Assembly: GCA_027057345.1 (NCBI GenBank)
Contig: JALUIX010000058.1
Location: forward strand, 12,587 to 76,586
From: S144-45 sp015494035
GTDB taxonomy: Bacteria > Pseudomonadota > Gammaproteobacteria > Xanthomonadales > Marinicellaceae
Length of the DNA stretch: 64,000 nt
Direction of reading: 5' to 3'
The notes under the pieces are model-generated. The model did not search any database, was not told the DNA's origin, and saw only the letters and a program-made list of their open reading frames with translations. Of the stretch, positions 1 to 8,839 are shown piece after piece; position 1 is the stretch's first letter, and each line of letters starts with the position of its first letter. The position numbers were made by a program, and so were the translations under genes.

Positions 1-177
1 AAAAGCGGCCAGTTGCCGAACCACGCTGTCCAGGTCACGGCGCACCGTCGGGTAGCCAAAGACATAAACCCGGTAACCGGCCTGTTTCAAGGCCTTGGCC
101 AGTGCCTGCATGGTCCACGGCCGCATCCACAAGCCATGCACCAGCACCACCGCTTCTGATGCCGGTTTTTCAGCCAT
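1..177 (-). CDS. Alpha/beta hydrolase, N-terminal part only (cut by window edge)
   Basis: Only the first 59 codons are inside the window. They read MAEKPASEAVVLVHGLWMRP and continue into a typical lipase/esterase opening: a beta strand followed by the HG oxyanion-hole motif (VVLVHGLWM) and then GYRVYVFGYPT. This matches triacylglycerol-lipase-like alpha/beta hydrolases, but the nucleophile elbow and the rest of the catalytic triad lie outside. The ATG at 177-175 overlaps the last 8 bases of aspS, so the gene is probably translationally coupled to aspS. Substrate unknown. Confidence 0.7.
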   Translation of the reverse strand, partial: MAEKPASEAVVLVHGLWMRPWTMQALAKALKQAGYRVYVFGYPTVRRDLDSVVRQLAAF

Positions 178-1978
178 TGGCGTCGCCTTCGTTCTGGTTC
201 GGCTGCTCTTCCTCTTCCGGCAGCACCGCCTGTACATGCACTTCGGCCAGCTGCTGGGCCGGAATCGGTGAGGGCGCTTCTGTCAGCGGACAGCTGGCGC
301 TGGCGGTTTTGGGAAAAGCAATCACTTCGCGAATGGAATCTACGCCGCACATGAGGGTGGCCAGGCGATCCAGACCAAAGGCAATGCCGCCGTGTGGCGG
401 TGCACCGTATTCGAGGGCTTCCAGCAAAAAGCCGAATTTCTGCTCGGCTTCCTCAGGCGTAATGCCCAGCAAGTCAAACACCGCGCGCTGCATGGCCGGG
501 TTGTGGATACGAATGGAACCGCCGCCCAGTTCCACGCCGTTCATGACCATGTCATAGCCCTTGGACAAGGCCGCTTGCGGATTGGCACGCAGGCTTTCCA
601 CATCCCCGGTCGGTGCGGTGAATGGGTGGTGCAAGGCGTCCCAGCGTTTTTCGTCCTGGTTGTATTCAAACATGGGGAAATCCACAACCCACAACGGTTT
701 CCACTGGCCTTCCAGCAAGTCCAGGTCTTCGCCCAGCTTGAGGCGCAGGGCGCCCATGTACTGGCTCACCGAATCGGCATCGCCGGCGCCAAAGAAAATC
801 AGATCGCCATTCTCGGCTCCAGTGGCTTCAAGAATGGCCGTCAGGGCGGCTTCATCCAGAAACTTGACAATGGGGGACTGCAAGCCGTCGCGACCCTGAG
901 CCTTGTCATTGACCTTGATCCAGGCCAGGCCGCGGGCACCGTAACGGGCCACAAACGGGGCGTAATCGTCTATCTGTTTGCGGGTAAAACGCTCGCCACC
1001 TTTTGGCACCTTCAAAGCCACTACACGGCCATTGGGATCGGCCGCAGGCATGGCAAACACCTTGAATTCACTGTCCTTGACCGCATCGGCAATATCCACC
1101 AGTTCCAGCGGGTTGCGCAGGTCGGGTTTGTCTGAGCCGTAGCGGCGCATGGCTTCAGCCCAGGTCATGCGCGGGAATGGGTTTGGCAAGTCCACATCCA
1201 GCACGGTTTTGAAAGTGTGACGGATGAGGTTTTCGGCCATTTCCAGCACGTCTTCCTGATCCACAAAGGCCATCTCGATGTCCAGCTGGGTAAATTCCGG
1301 CTGGCGGTCGGCGCGCAGGTCTTCGTCGCGAAAACAGCGGGCAATCTGGTAATAGCGGTCCATGCCGGACATCATCAGCAGCTGCTTGAACAGTTGCGGG
1401 GATTGCGGCAAGGCATAGAACTTGCCTGGCTGGACGCGTGCCGGCACCAGAAAATCGCGCGCGCCTTCGGGCGTGGCCTTGGTGAGTACCGGCGTTTCAA
1501 TGTCGAGAAAATCGCGCTCATCCAGGTGGTTGCGCAGTGCCCGTGTCAAGCGGGAACGCAGGCGAATGTTGTGCTGCATCTGCGGGCGGCGTAAATCCAG
1601 GTAACGGTGTTTAAGGCGAATGGCTTCACCGGCTTCTTCGTCCAGCATAAACGGCAAGGGTTTGGACGGGTTGAGCACTTCATAGTCGTCCACCACCACT
1701 TCGATGGCGCCGGTGCCTAACCGCTCGTTAACCTGCCCCTCGGGCCGGGGCCGGACGGTGCCACGCACACGCAGGCAGTATTCGTACCGGGCCTTGTCGG
1801 CAATGGCAAAGGCTGTTTCATTATCCGGCTCGACCACCACCTGCACAATGCCGCTGTGGTCGCGCAGGTCGATAAAAATCACCCCGCCATGATCCCGGCG
1901 CTTGTCCACCCAGCCGCATAATTCAACCTGTTGGCCGAGTCTGGTTTCGTCTACCTGTCCGCATAAATCGCTGCGCAT
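170..1978 (-). CDS. aspS: Aspartyl-tRNA synthetase
   Basis: A 602-residue cytoplasmic class II aminoacyl-tRNA synthetase charging tRNA-Asp (tRNA-Asn as well in some lineages). The start MRSDLCGQVDET matches the family N-terminus (an upstream in-frame ATG at 2014 would add 12 unconserved residues). An N-terminal OB-fold anticodon-binding domain (roughly residues 1-110) is followed by the catalytic core with FLDIETPVL, RCFRDEDLRADRQPEFTQLD (motif 2) and GIAFGLDRL (motif 3); the insertion between motifs is the bacterial GAD domain. A plausible -10 (TATCAT, complement of 2015-2020) and a GGA-type ribosome site precede the start. The C-terminus has an acidic EEEEQPNQNEGDANG tail. Upstream lies repeat copy A, which separates aspS from moaB/fmdB. 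Confidence 0.97.
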   Translation of the reverse strand: MRSDLCGQVDETRLGQQVELCGWVDKRRDHGGVIFIDLRDHSGIVQVVVEPDNETAFAIADKARYEYCLRVRGTVRPRPEGQVNERLGTGAIEVVVDDYEVLNPSKPLPFMLDEEAGEAIRLKHRYLDLRRPQMQHNIRLRSRLTRALRNHLDERDFLDIETPVLTKATPEGARDFLVPARVQPGKFYALPQSPQLFKQLLMMSGMDRYYQIARCFRDEDLRADRQPEFTQLDIEMAFVDQEDVLEMAENLIRHTFKTVLDVDLPNPFPRMTWAEAMRRYGSDKPDLRNPLELVDIADAVKDSEFKVFAMPAADPNGRVVALKVPKGGERFTRKQIDDYAPFVARYGARGLAWIKVNDKAQGRDGLQSPIVKFLDEAALTAILEATGAENGDLIFFGAGDADSVSQYMGALRLKLGEDLDLLEGQWKPLWVVDFPMFEYNQDEKRWDALHHPFTAPTGDVESLRANPQAALSKGYDMVMNGVELGGGSIRIHNPAMQRAVFDLLGITPEEAEQKFGFLLEALEYGAPPHGGIAFGLDRLATLMCGVDSIREVIAFPKTASASCPLTEAPSPIPAQQLAEVHVQAVLPEEEEQPNQNEGDANG

Positions 1979-2105
1979 GAGTCTGGTTCCTGATATTGCG
2001 TTGGAAAACCGCACATGATACCGCCAATGGCCCCGTTTTTACAGGCCACAAGGCGGTTTTACGTGGTTTTTCAGCCTCTGCTGGCGCTGTGGGAGTGGCC
2101 TTTGA

Positions 2106-2264
2106 GGAAGCGCTGATTGAATCTGATGCGAGCAGATTGGAGTGTAAAATTGCTCAGTTCAAGGCGCAAACCGCACGCAATAGCAAGCTATTGTGAAGGT
2201 TTGCAACGCAGAAATGGACGATTTTACGCCGCAAGATGCCGTGTCACGATTCGATCAGGCTTCC
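2106..2264. repeat. MITE-like repeat copy A (subfamily 1, 159 bp)
   Basis: Full-length copy of the dispersed repeat: left end GGAAGCGCTGATTGAATC, right end the complement of the same motif. Flanks are TTGA (2102-2105) and TTAA (2265-2268), one mismatch from a perfect 4-bp duplication. A central hairpin CAATAGC/GCTATTG is present. The right end runs into moaB and supplies its last codons and stop. Confidence 0.88.
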
Positions 2265-2746
2265 TTAAGAATAGTGACGAAATTGCAGGGTTTGTGCGCA
2301 GCATCCAGTTGTTCAGCCAGAATCCGGGTCCAGGCCGTGCGGCAGGCGCCAGTGGAGCCCGGCAAGCAGAAAATCAGGGTGTTGTTGGCCAGCCCGCCCA
2401 AGGCCCGCGACTGAATGGTGGAAGTGCCAATTTCTTCGTAGGACAACTGACGGAACAACTCACCAAAACCTTCCACCTGCTTGTCCAGCAAGGGTTGAAC
2501 GGCTTCGGGGGTCGAGTCCCGCCCGGAAAAACCAGTGCCGCCGGTGAGCAGCACCACGTCGGTGTTTTCATCGGCAATGGCATCACTGACGAGTTTGCGA
2601 ATCTGGTAAATGTCATCCTTGACAATATCATGGGCCAACACGCGATGGCCGGCGGCCCCGGCGGCTTCGCGCAAATAGGCGCCGGAGGTGTCGGTTTCCG
2701 GTGTGCGGGTGTCGCTGACTGTGAGCACGCGAATATTCAGGCTCAT
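2255..2746 (-). CDS. moaB: MoaB/Mog-type molybdenum cofactor protein
   Basis: A 163-residue MoaB-family protein, the molybdopterin-binding fold that in Mog/MogA adenylylates molybdopterin. Visible hallmarks: an N-terminal VLTVSDTRTPETDTSG, the phosphate-binding LTGGTGFSGRD loop (about residues 67-77), a PEAVQPLL helix, and the C-terminal IFCLPGSTGACRTAW. Length is close to the usual ~170. The last codons (AAG GAA GCC TGA) lie inside repeat copy A, so the C-terminus ILKEA and the stop codon are repeat-derived; the family-conserved CNF near the end is intact. It follows the zinc-ribbon gene by 24 bases and is likely co-transcribed with it. True E. coli-type MoaB is dispensable, so its role here is uncertain. 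Confidence 0.92.
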   Translation of the reverse strand: MSLNIRVLTVSDTRTPETDTSGAYLREAAGAAGHRVLAHDIVKDDIYQIRKLVSDAIADENTDVVLLTGGTGFSGRDSTPEAVQPLLDKQVEGFGELFRQLSYEEIGTSTIQSRALGGLANNTLIFCLPGSTGACRTAWTRILAEQLDAAHKPCNFVTILKEA

Positions 2747-2770
2747 GCGAAAATCTCCAGGCTGGGCCGG

Positions 2771-3058
2771 TCAGTCGCCGGAAATGTAGTCCGGGCCTTT
2801 GCCGGCGGTTTTCTCGTACACGCCCTTGCCCACCTTGCGGTACTGGGTAAAGCCGTGTTTTTCCAGGTGACTCTGGCTATTCAGGCGCGCGCTGCCAGCG
2901 GCCACATTGGCCGCCGTGATGACCTTGCGCAGCGGCGCCTGGCAGCGGGGGCAGGCAATCAATGGCGCATCGGCCATTTTCTGCATCACCTCAAAGCCCC
3001 GGGCGCACTGGTCGCACCCGGGGTGAGCGGCAAGCACCTGATAACGGTAAATGGGCAT
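2771..3058 (-). CDS. FmdB-like zinc-ribbon protein
   Basis: A 95-residue small regulatory-type protein. The N-terminus MPIYRYQVLAAHPGCDQCARGFE carries a CxxC pair and CPRC follows about 25 residues later, giving the four-cysteine zinc ribbon of the FmdB/CxxC_CXXC_SSSS family. Such genes usually sit next to aspS in proteobacteria, as here (with moaB and a repeat between). The molecular function of the family is unknown; the name comes from a putative regulator of formamidase. It starts 5 bases after the transporter stop, suggesting one operon transporter-zinc ribbon-moaB. Confidence 0.88.
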   Translation of the reverse strand: MPIYRYQVLAAHPGCDQCARGFEVMQKMADAPLIACPRCQAPLRKVITAANVAAGSARLNSQSHLEKHGFTQYRKVGKGVYEKTAGKGPDYISGD

Positions 3059-3063
3059 AGAGG

Positions 3064-4812
3064 TTAGTGGATTCCGTGCATTTTCTTCTTCAAGAATGGG
3101 GTCAGGGCCAACATAATCAAGCCCGCGGCCACTGGCAGCACGGTAAAAATCAGGAAGAAAGAACTCAAGCCATACTGGGCCGAAATGGTATCAATCAGGC
3201 TACCAGTCACGCCGGCCAGCTTGTTGGCCGCGGCATTTGATAGAAACCAGATGCCAAACATCAGGCCAACCAGTCGCGATGGCGACAATTTACTCACGTA
3301 GGACAGCCCCACCGGTGACAACGACAGTTCCCCCATGGTGTGAAACCAGTAGGCGATGACCAGAAACCAGAGGCTGACCGAAGCAGTGGCCGCGCCCTTG
3401 GGAATGGTGGATGCGCCATAAGCCAGCACCGCAAAACCAGCCCCGAGCAAAAACAGGCCCAGAGCAAACTTAACCGGCGCCGAGGGGTTAAACCGGCTTT
3501 CCCAGATACGCGAAAATAAGGGCGCAAAGGCGATAATAAAGAACGAATTGAGAATCCCGAACCAGGAGGCAGCCACTTCCACCTCGCCGGCTATTTTGGC
3601 CTTCACCACGGCTTCAATCAGGTTGTCAAACTTGGGAATATCGGCATCTTCGATAATGCGGAACTTGTCTTCATCCAGCTTCAGCAGGTGCAGTTTGTCA
3701 CCGGGTTTCAAGTCCGGATTACTGACCCGCACCTTGGTCACCACCTCGGTGTTATCAGCCTCATAGCTCACCTGGTAGGCCGTGGAGGTCAGCTGGTTGT
3801 AGACCATCCACAGGGCTATGATCCAGATCAGGGCAAAAGCCCCGGCCAGAATCAGGTTACTGATCGGAATGTAGCGGAAGGTGGACTTGAACAGCAGAAA
3901 CAGCACGTAGGTGATGATCGCGATGGGCCCGAGAGTCAAGGCGGTGTTCACCCACACAAACCAGCTGGCCGCCTCACCGGTCAGGACGCGTTGGGTGTAA
4001 TCCTTGGCGAAGATGGTCATGGACCCGCCCGCCTGCTCAAAGGCCATCCAGAAGAAAATGGTAAAAAAGGCCAGCACACCAATCACTATCAGGCGGTCCC
4101 GCACCACGGTGGGGTTTTCTTCTTCCACTTCGGGGTCTTCGGGCTTGTCCACTTCGGCGAGGGCCGAGGGTTTGGCGCCAATGTCACCAAACATTTTCTG
4201 GGCAAAAATAAACTGCATCATACCCAGAAACATGAAAATGCCCGCCAGGCCAAAACCATAATGCCAACCCACGGTTTCGCCAATGTAGCCACACAGCAAA
4301 ATGCCCAGAAAAGCACCGGCATTGATACCCATGTAAAAGATGGTGTAAGCGCCGTCCTTGCGATCACTGCCTTTGGAATACAGGCCGCCGACGATGGAAG
4401 AAATATTGGGCTTGAACAGGCCGTTACCGGAAATCAGCAAGCCCAGCCCGGTGTAAAAGAAAAAGGGCGTGTCCATGGCCATGGAAGCGTGTCCCAGGGT
4501 CATCAACAAGGCGCCGATGATCACCGCCAGACGAAAGCCCAGCAGCTTGTCGGCCAGATAGCCGCCCAGAATCGGCGTCAGGTAAACCAGCCCGGTGTAG
4601 GTGCCATACAGGCTCAGGGCTTCCTCACGCGGCCAGCCCCAGCCATTGGCGGACAGGTCACTGACCAGAAACAGCACCAGCAAGGCGCGCATGCCGTAAT
4701 AACTGAAACGTTCCCACATTTCGGTAAAGAACAGAATAAACAACCCGGCCGGGTGATTCATCACTTCTACCGGCGGAATGCCATGGCGGGACATGGTGGC
4801 ACTTTGATTCAT
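3064..4812 (-). CDS. POT-family proton-dependent oligopeptide transporter
   Basis: A 582-residue inner-membrane MFS transporter of the POT/PTR family that takes up di-/tripeptides with protons. The N-terminal FFTEMWERFSYYGMRALLVLFLV contains the family ExxER-like signature (EMWERFSYYG), and GGYLADKLLGFR and the GNGLFKPNISSIVGGLY segment (PTR2 signature) follow. About 14 hydrophobic segments are visible, with a long soluble insertion around residues 345-400. Start at 4812 is supported by GAGGG eight bases upstream; MSRHG six codons later is an alternative. Divergent from a secreted aminopeptidase gene, so peptide breakdown and peptide uptake are neighbours. Confidence 0.95.
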   Translation of the reverse strand: MNQSATMSRHGIPPVEVMNHPAGLFILFFTEMWERFSYYGMRALLVLFLVSDLSANGWGWPREEALSLYGTYTGLVYLTPILGGYLADKLLGFRLAVIIGALLMTLGHASMAMDTPFFFYTGLGLLISGNGLFKPNISSIVGGLYSKGSDRKDGAYTIFYMGINAGAFLGILLCGYIGETVGWHYGFGLAGIFMFLGMMQFIFAQKMFGDIGAKPSALAEVDKPEDPEVEEENPTVVRDRLIVIGVLAFFTIFFWMAFEQAGGSMTIFAKDYTQRVLTGEAASWFVWVNTALTLGPIAIITYVLFLLFKSTFRYIPISNLILAGAFALIWIIALWMVYNQLTSTAYQVSYEADNTEVVTKVRVSNPDLKPGDKLHLLKLDEDKFRIIEDADIPKFDNLIEAVVKAKIAGEVEVAASWFGILNSFFIIAFAPLFSRIWESRFNPSAPVKFALGLFLLGAGFAVLAYGASTIPKGAATASVSLWFLVIAYWFHTMGELSLSPVGLSYVSKLSPSRLVGLMFGIWFLSNAAANKLAGVTGSLIDTISAQYGLSSFFLIFTVLPVAAGLIMLALTPFLKKKMHGIH

Positions 4813-4963
4813 TGGTTTAACCCTCGCTACTGGTGGCGTTTAACAACAGAAAAAAAGCAAATCTGAATTTTTCTCTCACTTAATCAGGGAAGGCACGGAC
4901 TCGGTTTATGGTCTCAATCCTCACACCTGATCGGAAAAAAGGCGCTCAAGGGCCGGAAAAACT

Positions 4964-4992
4964 TTGGCCTGACGCGCAAAGCGTTTTATCAT
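4964..4992 (+). promoter_or_regulatory. Candidate sigma-70 promoter for the M1 peptidase gene
   Basis: TTGGCC (4964-4969), a 17-base spacer and TATCAT (4987-4992) lie about 75 bases before the ATG, in the 255-bp divergent spacer between the transporter and the peptidase. Match by eye only. Confidence 0.45.
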
Positions 4993-5067
4993 AGCACAAG
5001 CCCGAAAACCGCCAGCCATGGCGCCTGGCCCTGATGCCAGACAACTGAACCTTTGCAGGAAACCACC

Positions 5068-7398
5068 ATGCCTTCTTTTTTCTCTCGCCTGATCCTTGCC
5101 GCCAGCCTGCTTTCGCCGCTGGCTCAGGGTGCCAACACCACCTGGCAGGACAAGTTCCGCCAACTGGACGAAGTGCTGCCCACGCCCAACGAACAACGCA
5201 CCGCCAGTGGCGCACCGGCGCACGCCTATTGGCAACAACGCGCCGATTACGTCATTGATGTGACACTGGATGAGAAAAACAAACGCCTCACCGGCTCCGA
5301 ACTCATCACCTACCACAATAATTCACCCGATGCCCTGCCGTACCTATGGGTGCAACTGGATCAGAACCGCTACGCCCATCATTCACGCGGCCTGCTGGCG
5401 CAAACCGCGCCGAATTTTGACAAATTTCCCTATTCGAACCTGACGGCCTTGCTGACCCTGGAAAAGCACAACGGCGGGGTCCACATCACCGCGGTCAAGG
5501 ACAACCAGGGCCAGCCACTGGCACACACCATCAATGGCACCATGATGCGCATTGACCTGCCCCAGGCGCTGAAACCTGGGCACAGCACGCAATTCAGTAT
5601 TGACTGGTGGTACAACGAGCTGGACGCCACCAAAGTGCGGGCGCGCGGCGGCTATGAATGTTTCGAAAAAGACGGCAACTGCATTTTTGAAATTTCGCGC
5701 TGGTACCCGCGCATGGCCGCATACATGGACGTCACCGGCTGGCAGAACAAACCCTTCCTGGGCAGTGGCGAATTCACCCTCGACATGGGCAACTTTGTGG
5801 TCAACATCACAGTGCCGGAAGACCACGTGGTGGCTGCTACCGGCGTGTTGCAAAACCACGAGGAGGTACTTGACAGCACCCAGCGGCAACGCCTGCAAAA
5901 AGCCAGAACCGCCAAAAAACCGGTGTTTGTGGTCACGCCAAAAGAAGCCCGGCGAAATGAAAAGTCCCGCCCCAAAGGCAACAAAACCTGGCTGTTCAAG
6001 GCCGATAATGTGCGTGATTTTGCCTGGGCCTCCTCACGCAAGTTCATCTGGGACGCGCAAGGTTACCAACAAGGCGATGGCTCGGTTTTGGCCATGAGCT
6101 TTTACCCCAACGAGGCCGAACCCCTGTGGAGCCGCTATTCCACCCCGGCCATCATCCACACCATGAAGGTCTATTCCAAATACACTTTTGATTATCCCTG
6201 GCCGGTGGCGCAATCGGTCAATGGCCCGGTGGGCGGCATGGAATACCCCATGATCTCCTTCAACGCGCCGCGCCCGGAAGAAGACGGCACCTACTATGGC
6301 CAAGCCGGCAAAAACAAACCCTGGAAACACAGCAAATACGGCCTGATTTCCGTGATTATCCACGAAGTGGGTCACAACTACTTTCCCATGGCCGTGAATT
6401 CCGATGAACGTCAGTGGACCTGGATGGACGAAGGACTGAACACCTTTCTGCAGTTTCTGGCCGAGCAGGAATGGGAAGAAGACTACCCCAGCCGCCGTGG
6501 TGAACCGCGCGATATTGTCGACTACATGGTGTCGGACAATCAGGTGCCCATCATGACCAATTCCGAGTCCCTGTTGCAGTTTGGCAATAACGCCTACGCC
6601 AAACCGGCCACCGCCTTGAACATTCTGCGTGAAACCATTCTCGGCCGGGAACTATTCGATTACGCCTTTCGTGAGTACGCCAGGCGCTGGAAATTCAAGC
6701 ACCCCATGCCGGCGGATTTTTTCCGCACCATGGAAGACGCCTCGGCCGTGGACCTGGACTGGTTCTGGCGTGGCTGGTTCTATACCACCGATCACGTGGA
6801 CATTGGCATCAACGGCGTGCACCTGTACCAGATGGACACAGGCAACCCGGAAATCGACAAGGCCAACCGCAAAAAAGACAAAGCCGAAGAGCCTGTTTCC
6901 ATCACCACACAGCGCAACCGAGGCATGCCGCGACTGGTGGACAGCCACCCGGAGCTGAAAGATTTTTATAACGATTTTGATGAAGAATTCGACGTCTTGC
7001 CCACAGACATCGAAGACTACAAGGACAAACTGGACGCCCTGGAACCCGATGAACGCCTGCTGCTGAAAACCCGCCGCAATTTCTACGTGGTGGATTTTGA
7101 AAACCACGGTGGGCTGGTGATGCCCATCATCCTGAAAATCACCTACGACGATGGCAGCAATGAAATCCTGCGCATCCCGGCAGAAATCTGGCGCAAAAAC
7201 CCCAGGCGCGTTTCCAAACTGTTGATGACGCCGGAAAACCGCCACATCACGGCGCTGGAAGTGGACCCCTACCTGGAAACCGCGGATGCCAACCTGAACA
7301 ACAACCGCTGGCCGGCCAAACTGATCAAGTCCCGTTTCCAGCTCTGGAAAGAAGAAAAACACAAAAACGCCATGCAAAAAAAGCGCGGCGACAAATAG
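5068..7398 (+). CDS. Secreted M1-family zinc metallopeptidase
   Basis: A 776-residue gluzincin metallopeptidase (aminopeptidase N-like). The start MPSFFSRLILAASLLSPLAQGA is a Sec signal peptide with a likely cleavage after QGA; AGGA lies 8 bases before this ATG, so the in-frame ATG at 5053 is rejected. The zinc site is HEVGH (residues 432-436) with Glu455 in WMDEGLN, exactly the HExxH-x18-E spacing, and VGGMEYPM upstream replaces the usual GAMEN substrate motif. A long C-terminal region rich in Asp/Lys follows. It probably acts in the periplasm or outside, releasing amino acids or peptides for the divergently encoded POT transporter (inference). The altered GAMEN motif means true aminopeptidase specificity is not certain. 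Confidence 0.92.
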   Translation: MPSFFSRLILAASLLSPLAQGANTTWQDKFRQLDEVLPTPNEQRTASGAPAHAYWQQRADYVIDVTLDEKNKRLTGSELITYHNNSPDALPYLWVQLDQNRYAHHSRGLLAQTAPNFDKFPYSNLTALLTLEKHNGGVHITAVKDNQGQPLAHTINGTMMRIDLPQALKPGHSTQFSIDWWYNELDATKVRARGGYECFEKDGNCIFEISRWYPRMAAYMDVTGWQNKPFLGSGEFTLDMGNFVVNITVPEDHVVAATGVLQNHEEVLDSTQRQRLQKARTAKKPVFVVTPKEARRNEKSRPKGNKTWLFKADNVRDFAWASSRKFIWDAQGYQQGDGSVLAMSFYPNEAEPLWSRYSTPAIIHTMKVYSKYTFDYPWPVAQSVNGPVGGMEYPMISFNAPRPEEDGTYYGQAGKNKPWKHSKYGLISVIIHEVGHNYFPMAVNSDERQWTWMDEGLNTFLQFLAEQEWEEDYPSRRGEPRDIVDYMVSDNQVPIMTNSESLLQFGNNAYAKPATALNILRETILGRELFDYAFREYARRWKFKHPMPADFFRTMEDASAVDLDWFWRGWFYTTDHVDIGINGVHLYQMDTGNPEIDKANRKKDKAEEPVSITTQRNRGMPRLVDSHPELKDFYNDFDEEFDVLPTDIEDYKDKLDALEPDERLLLKTRRNFYVVDFENHGGLVMPIILKITYDDGSNEILRIPAEIWRKNPRRVSKLLMTPENRHITALEVDPYLETADANLNNNRWPAKLIKSRFQLWKEEKHKNAMQKKRGDK

Positions 7399-7439
7399 CC
7401 ATCACTCCCCTGCTATCATTCCATCATTCAAGGAAACCC

Positions 7440-8123
7440 ATGCCCGAATACCCAAAGCTCAAAGACAAGGTGGTGCTGGTCACCGGCGCCACCGGCGGCC
7501 TGGGTGCCGCGCTGACCCTGCGTCTGACGCACAATGGCTGCACCGTCATCGCCTTGGACAAGAACCCCAAGGTGCTGAATGAAATGGCCGACCACGTGCA
7601 GGCAGAAACCGGCCATGAACCCATCCTCTACCCCATGGACCTGCTGGGTGCCACGCCGGATGACTTTGCTCAGCTGGCACATGCCATTGCGGACAAGCTG
7701 CCGTCACTGGACGCCCTGGTGCACACCGCCGTGGCCTTTTCCGGGCTGACGCCCTTTGAACACTACGAACCCACGCGCTGGCTGAAGGAAATCCAGACCA
7801 ACCTGAACTCACCGGCCTTTCTCACCCAGGCCCTGCTGCCAGCGCTGAAAGCCAGCCAGGGCACCGTGGTATTTACCGGCGAAAACCCGCAACTGCCACA
7901 CAAAGCCTACTGGGGCGCCTATGGCGCGTCCAAAGCCGCCATTATGGCGCTGGCCGACATGCTGGCTGAAGAGCTGGACAGCAGTGGCGTCACGGTGAAA
8001 ACCGTGATCCCGCCGCCCATGCACACGCGCCATCGCGCCAAGGCCTGGCCCGGCGAAGACCCCGCCACCCTGGCCAGCCCCTTGCAAGTGGCCGAAACCT
8101 ACCTGGAGATTCTTGGCGGTTGA
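7440..8123 (+). CDS. Short-chain dehydrogenase/reductase
   Basis: A 227-residue classical SDR with Rossmann fold. The cofactor motif TGATGGLG lies at residues 15-22, the catalytic YGASK at Tyr161-Lys165, and VKTVIPPPMHT occupies the post-active-site loop. Overall pattern resembles YciK-type oxidoreductases of gammaproteobacteria, but the conserved Ser of the catalytic triad is not obvious (FTGENPQLPHKAYWG), and the substrate is unknown. AAGGAAACCC precedes the ATG. It lies 41 bases behind the M1 peptidase gene and could be co-transcribed with it. Confidence 0.88.
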   Translation: MPEYPKLKDKVVLVTGATGGLGAALTLRLTHNGCTVIALDKNPKVLNEMADHVQAETGHEPILYPMDLLGATPDDFAQLAHAIADKLPSLDALVHTAVAFSGLTPFEHYEPTRWLKEIQTNLNSPAFLTQALLPALKASQGTVVFTGENPQLPHKAYWGAYGASKAAIMALADMLAEELDSSGVTVKTVIPPPMHTRHRAKAWPGEDPATLASPLQVAETYLEILGG

Positions 8124-8223
8124 TTGTGCCAGGATGACCGGGCGTGAATCCTGCATGGACTCACCAGGTCAGTCACAAAAAAGTGCTGACCCACACTTTG
8201 GCTTGTCCCAACAGGAAGACTGG

Positions 8224-8715
8224 CTAATCGTTCGGATAGTCGTTCCGGGCCAGGGATGAGGCCGGGGCCAGCGTGGTGGCCGTCGGCTGGCAGCGGGCAG
8301 AAACCACCCCTTTTTTCCGCAACCGTTGAATAACGGTGCTGGCTAAATCCGCGTGGTACTTTTCGGCTGTTTCTGCCTCGGCCTGGATATCGCACACCAG
8401 TTGCGACAATTCCGCAGACGTCACGTCTTCAAAACGCGCGCGCCCATCAAGCAGGATTGAGGTATCCAGCGCGCCCAGATCACCGATCGCGTTCAGCAAG
8501 GCCTTGTTGCGGGCTGCCTGCAAGCGACCGGCGGCGATCAGGTCATGGATTGCCTTGTTGTGCTTGAGCCGGGCAATGGCCCCATCCTGCGGCCTGAAAG
8601 TGTCCCGGGCCAGAGAATAACCAAAATACGTGCCGGCCAAACCCGCCAGCAACAGCATTACCACCGCGCCAAGGGCAAAAGCAATCCGGTTTTTTCTGTT
8701 TATGGGTTTGTTCAT
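8224..8715 (-). CDS. Hypothetical single-pass membrane protein (paralogue 2)
   Basis: A 163-residue protein I do not recognise. The start MNKPINRKNR is preferred because GAGGTG precedes it; a longer start at 8742 would add nine residues. One N-terminal transmembrane segment (about residues 12-35, ALGAVVMLLLAGLAGTYFGY) is followed by a mainly helical soluble domain containing IHDLIAAGRLQAARNKALL and LSQLVCDIQAEAETAEKYHADLAS. The order of elements resembles the gene just upstream (VHELIEQGKLTQAREQTLD, ELSVLSCEI, ADYARVVHEML), so the two look like an old tandem duplication. Likely periplasmic or membrane-associated; function unknown. Confidence 0.75.
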   Translation of the reverse strand: MNKPINRKNRIAFALGAVVMLLLAGLAGTYFGYSLARDTFRPQDGAIARLKHNKAIHDLIAAGRLQAARNKALLNAIGDLGALDTSILLDGRARFEDVTSAELSQLVCDIQAEAETAEKYHADLASTVIQRLRKKGVVSARCQPTATTLAPASSLARNDYPND

Positions 8716-8839
8716 GGACACCTCACAATCAACGGTTATCACACATCAATCAGATTATCTTGCCAGGACGGGGTCAACCGGGGTTTTTCCGGGATAAATG
8801 GCAAAATGCAAGCAATTCTGTTTCCCAAACAGGCCGGTG

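Noticed and set aside
2117..3067. Long plus-strand open frame of 316 codons through moaB and fmdB
   Set aside because: It runs antisense to recognised genes and begins in repeat copy A; no family features.
3688..4866. 392-codon plus-strand frame antisense to the POT transporter
   Set aside because: Gln/His-rich composition typical of antisense frames in GC-rich genes; the transporter is unambiguous.
4860..4895. GGGAAGG near 4890 as another repeat end
   Set aside because: Only the first six bases match and no CTGATTGAATC follows.
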